The position numbers and the translations under genes are program-made. A stretch of DNA of 64,000 bases from Lingula anatina (Eukaryota; Brachiopoda; Lingulata; Lingulida; Lingulidae): assembly GCF_001039355.2 (NCBI RefSeq), contig NW_019775822.1, positions 62,001-126,000 of the forward strand, given 5' to 3'. Below the pieces are notes generated by a model. It saw only the letters and a program-made list of their open reading frames with translations, was not told the origin of the DNA and did not search any database. Numbering within the stretch: the first letter of the stretch is position 1; every line of letters begins with the position of its first letter. Below are positions 13,901 to 26,600 of this stretch, one piece after another.

Positions 13901-16900
13901 ACTGAATGAGTTGGACTTAGAAAATTACAAGTAAGTATCTTTATCTGCTGTAGCGTAAATAGCTTATCCAAACATTTTTCATGTATTTTTTGTACATTGG
14001 CGTCTTTCGAGTTTTTTCAACTATCTCCATTGTTCAAATGTGTTTCATTTGCTACAGGATTAACTGTTAACGGCGTCAGTGACTTAAAGTTATATATATT
14101 GCAAGCTTGGATTCCCTGTAAATCCCGTAAAACATTTCTACTAGTTTCTTATTCAACTCTTATAATGTCGACATGCCAAAAGATAAACGAAACTAATCAC
14201 TCGATCAGCCATAGAAGAGCTTTGAACCGCACCTTCATGAAACTTTTGGTCGTTAATGGATTTACTTATCCGTACCTCTACTTTGTAAAAGTCCACCTAA
14301 CTGACATAGTGATTTACAGTATGGCTCGCCACTGCTGAGCATGCAATAGCACAATTATTCAATTGACTTGCCGGAATTAATCGACCGAGGATTTTTTATA
14401 GCACAGAAACAAGCAGAACATATCCATTTAAATATCATGTTTGTGGTTTTGTGGCAAAAAATGACTTCAAATACATCTTAAAAGAATGTACAAATATGCA
14501 TTCTATTCTATTCTCTTCTGTCCTTTTCTGTTCTCTTCTCTTCTGTTATTTTCCATTGTATTCTATTCTATCACCGCAGATGGTCTGATGGCACGGCTAC
14601 TGACTACACATCCTGGAGTCTTAACGAACCAAACGATCTCCATGGTGGCCAGAAGTGTGTTATATTCATAACCGAAACAGGTGATTGGTTTGGGGCATCT
14701 AAATTTTTGATGTCCAAATTTCTACACTTTATATCATTGCAGTTTTTTTAAAGTTAACAATACTAAGTGCTTAAAGTTTATTGTATTCATTCTATAGCTA
14801 TGATATGTGATGGAATCCAGTGTTAAGGCACTTCTGATTATTATATCTGATTGTATGTGTATCGATACACTTGGTTATTGGTTCGTTCTAAGTATTAAGA
14901 TAGAATGCATGTTCCATGATATTTTTAATTTCCTTTTTGTCACATTGTGTGTATATTTGAGAATGCCAAAGGAATATGCTGGCAGAGTGCAATACGAAAA
15001 CTATTACATATGGAATGTTATATAAAACTACATAGCCTGAATGTACCCATTGTACATTTATATAAAAGTACTGTAAATACAGGGCATTGGAGTGACGAGA
15101 ACTGTGGCGAAGCACTGAGCTACATATGTAAGAAACACAAAGACAGCAGTACAACGGCCACACCCACCCCAACACCAGTCATACATGGTCAATGCCCAGT
15201 TGGATTCCATGGGATCGGTAAGTGACCAGTATTTGGTTACGACACTGAAAGCAGATTTCATGAATTGTTATTCAAACATTAGTTTGAGACTTTGTTTTTT
15301 CTTTTGCTGTAATAAACCGATTAATAAATAAATTTGTATTAAACAACAATTTTAGGTTTAAAATTATTTATAAAGAATTACCCTAGATTCTACATATTCC
15401 AGGAAACAAGTGTTACTTGATCCAAGGAGATGGCACTGACGTCAGTACGTTAAAGAACTGGACGGAGGCGATAGATGCATGCGCAGCACTGAATAGTAAA
15501 TACACACTGGCTAGCATTACAAACCCATTAGAGGAAGGTAATCTGTCGATTTTTTTTCTTTTTTGTAAACATTATTCGTACAAAATGTATTTTAGCGTAA
15601 AAATTTAATTAACAGTTCATTATAAATCTTGTTTAAATAATAATAATAAATGATTTTCAAAATCGGTATGAAATGGTTATGGCGTTGTTAATGAATCCAT
15701 ATGCTGCGTACAGTATTACATAACATTTTGCTATTCTTTATATATTTCTGTGTCAATTAACTGTTGTCTAGTTGAGTTTTATTGTAAAATGGATACATGC
15801 ACACTCTCATCATCGGAATGCATTACACGGTCCATCCTTCAACTACGACTACAGTGACCTTCCTTCTTTAAAACATCTGTATTTCAGCACTAGTGACGAC
15901 CCTTCTGAAAGGGAAAACAGTAGATTTTTGGCTTGGAATCAGCATGTTTTGGGTGGGCACGAGGCACAGGATGAGGAAATTTCAATGGACTGACAACACA
16001 AAAGTTGACTTCCTATACTGGGACCACGGAGAACCCAATGGCCAGTCATATGGAGCTGATATGGTATGTATGACATGTAACTGTTAAATACTATGTCAAT
16101 CAACTTGATGATCGTATATGTTCAAGTATGTAAAAAAAACATCGTAATATTGACATTGCATAAAAAGCCTGTGGAGTGTTAATTTATTTCATGTCATTTT
16201 ATTTCAGTTGTTTATTTTTGCCTTCAGTAGCATACAGTGGCAAAATTTATAGCTTATAGATATAAAATAAGTTATATATTTATATTTGTTGTTAGAAGCA
16301 TGTTTTTCTTTTACTTATTATGATCGATTTTCAGGAAAATTGTGTCAGCATAAGCACTAAGACATTGTCGGTTGGGCATTGGCAAGATAGAAAGTGTGCG
16401 ATTAGGATGGGATATGTGTGCCAAGCTTGGAAAGGTGCAAATTGTTATGTTATTTACAATATTTTAAATTTTACATTACATTCGCTTCACATGTGGAACT
16501 CAATTATATCATGCTGTATGATAGCCAAAAGGCAGTCTTTTAAACTGGTTAACAGTGAAATAATTTAAATTTATATACTGGGTATTATGGGTTAGAAATC
16601 TACAGACTACAAAATATATTATAATCCTTATTTGCTTCTTATATTAGTGGAATAAACAATGATGATAAAGACAAAAACATGTTTTCTCCTCTAAAAATAT
16701 GTAACTACTATCTTGCGTATTGTAAGCATTAATTAATGCCTTGCAAATTAACATTGTTATTATTATCGTTGTTGTTGTTGTTTTCTTCTTTCTCTTGTTT
16801 ATTTTTATCATTGTTGTTGTTGTTGTTGTTGTTCTATTTCTTCTTCCCCTTCTTGTTTATTTTTATATATGAATTTCTTACAAATATTAATAATATTTCT

Positions 16901-18885
16901 TGCAAATATTAAAAAGTAGTTTTATTTACAAGACCCTACCTTGACCACCCAAGCACCAACACAGGCCACTACATCTTGTCCCCTCGGTTACTTATCCTTT
17001 GGGGACGCCTGCTACCAAATGACGTCACCTATGACGTGGGAAGTAGCCAAAGTCACGTGTGAGAGACAACAAGATACGCTGGTGTCTATAATGGATGGAT
17101 ATGAACAGGCATTTCTCATGCTGGTAACGCAGCAGCCCCCACAGCCCATTTGGCTGGGTATTTATAGGAATGGGGTAATGAAAATTAGCTAACGTATATA
17201 AGTTGAGTCTTGAATGATTATATATTAAAGTGATTGCGTAACATGTCATGTTGGCCGAGTTTCAATCAAACATGGCTTCGGATGAAGAACAGAGAGAACT
17301 TTCTTGCAGTTAACAGTGGTTTTTGTATGTATTTATAATACAATTAACTGATGCCACGATAAAAACAATTGCCCCTTGCACCTACTGTACCCTAATCCCT
17401 CATACAGACAAGGGTCCAATACCGACTGTTCAAATAACCCCACATTTTCTTAATCCATCACCTTCTCTCCTGTTTTTTATTTCACAGTCCACATACCAAT
17501 GGGTAGATGGCTGGCCAGTGGATTATCTCAATTGGGCATCAATAGCGCCCATAGGCATAGATCCATCAAAATGCATCGCTCTTATGCCAGGAGGCCGTTG
17601 GAATGATATGCCGTGTACAGCTAACCTGCCATCAGTATGCAAAAGAACATCGGGTACTTATGTTATTATTGCAAGTGCAATGTATATAATTGTTATAGTC
17701 CATTGCATGTGCAATATACATCATATCAATAATAATGATGATGCTTATTATCATAATAACAATAACAATAGGAGTAATAACAAAGTAGGAACCATACTCC
17801 GATATTCAAAGTCTCTTTTAGACCAAACTAGTTGCTATTGTACTCAAATATTTTGATTAAATTTAATCATTTATATCAGATATCTATAATAATTGACTTA
17901 TACTGTCACACTGATATTACATGTATGTCATTATGATATTTTTGCAATATATTATATGCATTTTTAAAAGACGAAAGGTAAAATGTTAAAGACTTAATAA
18001 TATGAGCATTATATATCTATTTGTTAATTTATATTTCAGCCTCACCTCCCACTATTATTCCTGAACCTAAAAACACAGGGCAGTGTCCGAGTGGCAACTC
18101 ATGGCGTCCATACGGCCACCACTGCTATCAATTTAACCAACAATTCAAGAGGTGGGGCCAAGCGAACTTTCATTGTTATAAACAAGGCGGGACGCTAGCG
18201 TCTATAACAAGTCAGGGCATTATGAGATTCATTGTAAAGACTCTCCGAGAGATGAAATCTAGACAGAGTAGAAAGTATTATATTGGGTTGGTTAGGAAAT
18301 TTGGAGGTAGGATATTGTTTAGTTACAGAGGCTGATTTCTTAAATTCCACACAATCGCCGCATTCAAAAGTGTAACATGTAAGGTGATGATAGAAGTACT
18401 GTACCTCGTCTTCCCAAAATTTCATTGGTCGGATTTATTATATATATTTCATATGAATGGCTAGTTATAAAAGTTAGCATGGTTATGTCTTCATATTCAG
18501 TATCAAAATAGACAAATATTCAACTGATGTGAGCAAGTAGAAAATATTGTCATAGAACTTTTGCAATGCGCTTATTTTCAGGATCATTTGGTTGGGAAGA
18601 CGGTTCACTTGTCAATTATTTGAATTGGGAGGAAATGGAGCCTTCTAATAACACTGAGAAAAACTGTGCTACCATACACCCAGGAAATGGAGGGTGGCAG
18701 GCCGCTAATTGTTTATATTTCCATAACTTTATTTGTAAAATAGCAAAAAGTAAGTAGACATAGTCTAAAGTTTTTTGTTTTGTTTTTTTCCAAGATGTTT
18801 TTGATAGAACCAATTTGTAAAAACTCCTATATTTAGATGCTATATATACTTATGTCTAAAGCTCTCTCTCTCTGTCTCCCTCTCC

Positions 18886-18960
<75 letters not shown>

Positions 18961-21900
18961 CACACACATAGTTCTAGTTTGGCTATGTTTTGTATGTATA
19001 TGTAGCACGTGTATACCTGTCGGTTTGTCCGTCTCCTCATCCTCCAGCCCGACGGGCCATTCCTTCACATGTGTGTGCACATTGCCAGCGTTTCAAAAAG
19101 GACAGGGACATTCCGCCTAAGGTGTACAGACATTGCTGTTTGTGATTGTGCTATTTTCATACGTTAAATCTGATCCATCAAGTATGTGAAGACTTGCTTT
19201 GAAGGAATTAAATGCATTATCAGTTCCAGTGCCAACCACACCAGGTCCTGCGTGCAGAGAAGATTGGTTCCAAAGAGACAATATGTGCTACAAGGTAACG
19301 TTTGTCTTAAAAACAAAAGGGGCGTTTTACAATAAATAAATAAATAAATAAATAAATTAGTAAATTAATAAAAGTAAATTGCAAAATATATCAACTTTGT
19401 ATAATTTTGCAATGAACAAAATATATACCGTATAAACTTTGTTGAACTGCTTTTGACCATTTAAGGCGTTTTTTAAAACGGGCGTACTCAAGAAGACGTG
19501 GGAAAACGCCCGTCTCTTTTGTCAGTCAGAAGGGGGAGATCTGGCAAGTTTTCACAGCTCGGAGGAAATAGATTGGTTCATGGGTCGATTAAAAAGTACT
19601 GACAGGTATACTTAAAATGAGATATTTCTATTACATTTTGCAAAAAGATTTTTTGTAAATGTTCAACATATTACCATATGACAAAGGTTATTTTGCCCTT
19701 TCATTTTGTGAATAGTTGTAGGTAATGTAACAGGTATTTAGAATAAATATTTCCACAAACATATTATAATATAACAGGTGAATCTGTAACTTTAGTTTTT
19801 TTCCCGATGTGCGCATTTTAAAATATCTCAAAGTTAACCTGGCGTCGTTTTTCTCTGTCCTAGATATTCACTGAACACGAGGTCACTTTGGATTGGATTG
19901 CATCTGGCAACAAATACAACAGGTGAGTTTGGAAGCAAATTGTCCTTATTTTCTTTAGGCACATTCCTTTTAACATAATTAGAAACCACTGTTACCATCA
20001 GTGAACCAAATCATTTATAAATATAACCTGTATTTAGATATCAATAAAACAGTACCGGTTGATGTTGTTATATATAAATATAACGCAATGTTAAATTCAC
20101 AAATAATGCTGTTAACTTACTAGTCACAATTCATAACAATGTTTAGATAATTAATAGTTCTTTGCATGGATTCCGGTATCTTGGTTGTTGTGATTTTATC
20201 GTATAGATGGCGCCAACCATACCTGGTCTGACGGCACAGCAAACACGTACGCCCCCTGGGGACTAGGCGAACCTGACAACCACAACGGCAGAGAAATGTG
20301 TGTTAGCCTCTTCAAGACGAAGGGGACTTTCAGAGATGATAACTGTGCAGCTGCCAAAGGCTGGATATGTAAAACATCGGTTACTGCAACTCCTATGCCA
20401 AGCACAATAACGACGCCCATTCAAGGTAAATTGAAAAAAAAAGCAAAAACGTCAAAAGTTTCTAGGTAGTGCTAACCGATATCGGTGCAGTGTGTTTGTA
20501 TCATTCACCTAGAAGATTAGCCGGCGGTATATTTAACTTAAATGTGATGTTGCACCCTGTAGTGTTGCGATGATGATTACTAAAGAGAGCGATTTTTGTG
20601 TGTGGTTCTCTTTTGTCAACCATGAAACTTGGTGCATATTGGCCTAACTGAGCTTTATTGTCTCATTTAAGTAGCTAAATTCCATGTTGTAAATACTATG
20701 TTCATGTTTCCATAGGTGTCTTTATTTTTTCATAATTTGAATTTTTTCATAATTTTAGTATGGGTATTTGTGTTACAATAGTGCTAGTACAAAGAACGGA
20801 GTATTTATTTACGCAGTTATGTTTCAATCTAGGCGTGGGTAATTGTGGTGAAAACTGGAACTCTTTCGGCGAACACTGTTACTATGTTAGTGAGGATAGC
20901 AGTTGGACATTAACACCTAAAAAGTCTTGGTTCAAGGCACGCCAGTGGTGCCTGGAGAACGCTGGCGATCTTCTTAGTATACAGACTACCGGTGAGGAGG
21001 ATTTTGTAACAACATTGGTCAGCAAGACACAATACACCAAGTTTTGGATCGGTGCAAACTCGTTTGATCTTCAGGGATACAGGCAAGTTTCATTGTGATA
21101 CGACAGTTCATTAAATGCCAGTTTCATATATGTAAATGACTGATATATCCTCGAGTCTATGATATTTCTGTAGTTTTGAGCAACCACCATTCCACTGGTG
21201 TAGATACTGTTCCTGGTATTTTGAATTGATTCAATATGGCAGAACCCAATGTATTTTGCATGGTTTAATGCTTTTCTATATTTTAGATAATATTTCTAAA
21301 CAAAATTCATTTTTATGAAGAAAGGAAGAAAAAATTCAAGACTCAAAGCATTGAGTAAACGCACAATATATATATATATATATATATATTGTGCGTTTAC
21401 TCAATGCTTTGAGTAATATCATATCTTTATAGAAAATAAGAAACCTATATTTCAAACCATCAAGATCAGACAAATGTGCGAACTCCCAGCTGTAAAGTTT
21501 CTGTAAAATATCTTTGACAGATGGGCCGACGGCTCTCCAATGATCTACATTAACTGGGCCAAAGGAGAGCCAAACTCTGTTCACGGGAGCGAGAGATGTG
21601 TGAATATCCACTCAGGGAAGAATAACGTCATTCCGGGTACGAAGACAAAGGCAGTGAATTGTTTTGCTAGTCAAGTGTGTGATGCACCGCAAAGACGTAA
21701 TGAAATATTTTCAGGAAAACAGTGCATATTGATATTATGCAATTTCGAAATTTTGACAACTTTTTGCTCTGTTGTATGGGGGTTGTATGTGTGATCATTG
21801 AATTTAATGTTGTCGCTATACCCCGTCTTTTAATTTAGTGTCATATTACATTTTATCATTTTAATAAATGGCAATATCAGTCATATGGACTTATTTCTTA

Positions 21901-23595
21901 TTTGACTTTGAGCAAAAACTGAGCTTTGTTGTGCTTGAGAACATTTGGCTACATAAATTCTTTTAAAAAACCAGACAGTTACATTTTGTATCATACGTCT
22001 CTTTTTCTTTTCACAAATTTATATTTTCTGTTCTCCAGGGACCTTCAATGACGACAACTGTGCTGATAAAATGCCATTCATATGTAAGAAACACCAGTCA
22101 AGTAAGACAGCTGGAACAATGGCTACGACACCCTCCATTGGCGGTTATTGTCCCAGAGGATTTCACGGCGTTGGTATGTATAAGATCGAAATGAAGCGCA
22201 ACTTGGATGCTTCATACTGTTCTCTTTCTTATGTTACAGCATGTTATCATTTCCCCTCTGAGGGCCATTTGCGTCAATTGTTGAAACAGGCGGTATGATG
22301 TGTTAATCTATAGCCATGAATCAAAATGAGTCTTTAGGTTGCAGTTTTTGTCTTTCGTCTGCATTGAAGCCAACGATTGATTTTTTAATGAACCGTTATC
22401 TGGTTCATTATCAGAAAAAAGCAGGAACTTTTTATTGTTCAGAATTAAAAAACGATTCTTTTTTAGTCCTCTTCACAATTACTAGTTTGTTTGGGAACGA
22501 CGACCGGCAGCGCTGTCTTGCATGTCACACAGGTCGGAGTACAATATATGCGGTTTAAGTTATCTAAATATTTCTCATGTTGCACCAAGCTTTGTCTATA
22601 CATAGCATGAAATACTCATTAAATAGGTAACAGGTGTTACAAGTTTTTCGGAAAGGTGGATTCAGAGAGGAAGACATGGGAGGATGCGGCAGCTGCATGT
22701 TCGACCTTGGGTAAAGAATTTACTTTGGCCTCCATTACGAACCCTCTGGAACAAGGTAAGGTATAGGTCATAAAAGGGTGATCCAACGTTGCTGTTCTTG
22801 AATAGATCATAAATGGTTTATTCTGATACGCACGCAGAAAATACAAGATTTTTCTTGGGGGTGGGGGGTACACAAGGATAAAAAATGTCACTAGTTGCAT
22901 TATGTTATTCTTATATTTTATGAATGCGTTCTCAGTGTGGTTAAATGCTTCTCTTTAAAGTCTATACACTCTCTTTGAATTAGAGTGGACGGTTTTCAGT
23001 AGAATAACAAAACAAGTTTAACATTGTATTAACAAAATAAACATGATTTTGTAAATTTAACATTGCAAATGACAGGGTTCGTAACCAGTTATTTGCAAGA
23101 CACCGATGTTGACCTCTGGATAGGCTTGAGCTCTACTTTCGACTATATTTATGCCCGCCGCCATGTTTTCCGTTGGCTGACCAACGAGGAAGCGAGCTTT
23201 GTGAACTGGGACGTTAGGAGTCCCACGTTAGGACAAGTAAGTATGCCGTATTGGGAATGGGCAAGTTGTTAATGAAAGCGATCATTGCTCATATAAGTTC
23301 GTGTTCAGGGTGTCAGTATCGGTTGAAGGAATTAGGTGTTTATGAAGCAGTACAAAAGTGTAGTTTTTAGTTTGCTTCTTGTATTTGAGAGTCAGTGTTT
23401 GCTGCTTGCACGTTGTCAGTGCCCAATACATTATACAGGTAAGTTAAGTAGATCTGCACTACACATACCCTACTTAAAAAAAGTGGTGAAAGGAGCGTTA
23501 CATGAAATGCAAGAATGTGTGAATGATGTCTAAAAATGTTACATTGTGATACTGCTTTTGTCAGTAAACATGGGTTTTAAAGTGCTTTTACGCAT

Positions 23596-23638
<43 letters not shown>

Positions 23639-26600
23639 TTCATGTCTGTCTCTGCCCTGCCTTGTAACTCTTTGAACGGACATGGGAAGACGTTGAATCT
23701 TAATTGTGTTTTTTGCTCGTATTGCTTTTTCCATTTTAGTCAAATGATAGAGAATGCGTTAAAGTCAGAAATACTAAGAGACGTCTGGGAAGATGGGTTG
23801 ACGTAGAGTGTTCTCAGGTTAATGGCTACATATGCCAAACCTGGAAAGGTAGTCTTTTTTGTTGAACTTTTGATAATTTTATATGAATATATATATCTCA
23901 ATTTTTAATCTGAAAGTCAGTAGGCGTTGGATGAAATTTCTGCACGAGAAGGACGTTTAAAGATAACATATGACATATCGCATTTTCGTTTGAGATAAAA
24001 ATGATACATGTAAAGTCATTGGGATTCTGTGATATTCAAGTTTTACACTTAATTATTTCACTTGGTGTACGGCGATCCACAATCAAGACAAAATAAGAAA
24101 CTAAATACACGTATTGTCATTGTTTGTAATTTGGCAGAACTCTGTGTACCTCCTTTATGAAGTCACGTGTTAATTCGGCCAATCAAAACATTTTTATTTA
24201 GATTCCCGTATCAGTACTCCGTGGACACCAGCGGTTTCAACCTCGGGTGCCTGTAAGTCTGGTTACACGACTTACAATGGTCAGGCATGCTATAAACTCT
24301 ACATGGAGGCTGTTAGCTGGGAACAAGCACGGGACCAATGCACGGACGATGGGACTTTGTTGGCATTTGTACCAGATCTCCGCACGGAGGCCAATATTCA
24401 GTTAGTAATGGCAGAGGCGTCTGGCCAACCTGCTTGGGTTGGTTTAAAGGATATGGGTCAGGTAAATTATTTTGAGAGAAGAGTTTCATTAGCTCTGTAT
24501 GTATCAATTTAAATTATTGTTTTTCTTTTTATCAATAGCTTATAAAATATGTAGGTTTTACCTCCAATATTTCTGTGACTGTCAGTCACCATCATCAGGG
24601 AGTAAATGACTAGGGTCATTTCACCTGGAATGAAAATCCAGGTCAATTGCCCCTTATCACAATTGCCCCTAAATGATTTTGAATTGATGCTCATATTCCA
24701 TGTTTCCCACTAAAATAATATACAACCAAACTTCATTATTTTCATCTCATCGTCCTGGCGATTATTTCAGCATTATGTGCACCAACCCGTAAAAAACTCA
24801 CTATTACCATGTAGCATACATGTGTATATACGCCCCCTATCATTTTTCTTATAATGTGAATGGTATTATTTTGACAAATAATTGCAAGTATTCTATATAA
24901 ACAATTTGTCCCACCTGTGAAATTTAGCAAAACTTTAGTTGGGTGAACGAATGGCCTCTGACCTATACTAACTGGGATCAGGGTCAACCAAGCGCAGCAG
25001 GCCAGTGTGGTGTGATAACTCCCAACGCCAAATGGAGGTCTTCAGACTGCAATGATAGATATCCTTTTGTCTGTATGTCAACGGAGGGTAAGTAATGTTC
25101 TTGCAAATTTAAGTGACTATCGGATAGAATACGATTAACATAGACATTTATAAATTTAGGTTGAGAACTGGATACTGTTCTGTTTCCCTGTTGCGTTTGT
25201 TTCAACCAAGGAGACACTTTCTCCTCATCACATTCACACGTACATTTACTTCATTTTTGACTGTTTCGCCTTATTACATTTGAAACTTGATAACCCATTT
25301 TTCTCTTTATTTCTAGCCAAACCCCCAACCACCACGGTGCCATTGCCTGGGTGGTGTCCTGAAGGAAACGGGTGGATTGAGTACGGCGCTTCCTGTTTCT
25401 TTTACGATGCGCATGCGTATGAAACTTGGGCGGGCGCTAAATTTGAATGCTACAAGCGTGGAGGACAACTTGCATCTTTCGCAAATCAAGATGAGGTGGA
25501 TTTTATTCTTGGTTTAATGAAAAGTGAGAGCACGTATAGAAACTTGTGGATTGGTCTTATTCGAAGATTTCAAGGTGTGTTTTGATTATTGCAAAAATTA
25601 CTATTTTACTTGTCTACGCGATAAAATGAAATAAAAGTAATTATAACAGTGAACTTATCAATTATTATTATTATTATATGTTGTCATGTACATTGTACAT
25701 GTAGTACCTAGGCATTCATCTCTTATGAAAAACTAGATAATAATTATATTTATTTTTCAGTTGGAATTATTATACAAGTAAATTATTAGCATACACTTTG
25801 TCATAGAATTATCATACTGAACAAGATATTGAACATTCATTTTTTGAAAAAAAAATTTTTTCTACAAAATCTGAACTTTTTATTCGCACCTCGTCCACAC
25901 TTTCATAAAAAACCAACGTTATTAAAAAATTATCCTTCCAGATGAGTTTGTTTGGGTTGATGGGACACCTGTTGATTTCACGAACTGGTCACCTGGACAA
26001 CCACGTGACCAAGGAAGAAGCGAGGACTGCGTGGAGTTCAAGGTCACGACCGGTGAATGGGATGACATCGTTTGTAACCGTGGTTTAGGATTTATATGCA
26101 AAACTCCAAAGAGTAAGAACTGAAACATGCTAATTAATTTCAATTTCTATAATCTTGCTCCTTTCTTCAAGTTTGAGAAACGCCACGGTTAAATCGAAGA
26201 GATACAAAAAAATATTATCATTTTTTCAACAGCAAACTTAAATCGTCTGATACGATCATTCGTAAGTTCACAATTTTTCGTTTTCACTATCATCGGTTCA
26301 TTTACCTTTATGAAAGATTTAAATCATCGGTCATCTCCCCTGTGATACAGCTGTATCAAACGCAGTCAAAAAGAAAAAAATATTAACTGATGCTGTTTCC
26401 ATATACGATTCACAGTTAGGCCAACAGCATCCGTATCGATCAACGAAACATCACCATTGCAAACGGAATCAGGAAATCCCACGGTATCACCAGAGACCAA
26501 CAAGCAGACAGAGGCACAAATGGGTAAAATTATTATTTTTTCAACCCTATTTGAATTCTACAGCCTTCTCGTTATCTGAACTAGCACTGACACGTAGTAA

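Noticed and set aside
18840-19040. Minus-strand frame rich in Cys-Val and Arg-Glu repeats
   Set aside because: Translation of a CT/CA microsatellite, not a gene.
23597-23634. T-tract as the tail of a reverse-oriented retroposon
   Set aside because: No target-site duplication or element body could be seen on either side.
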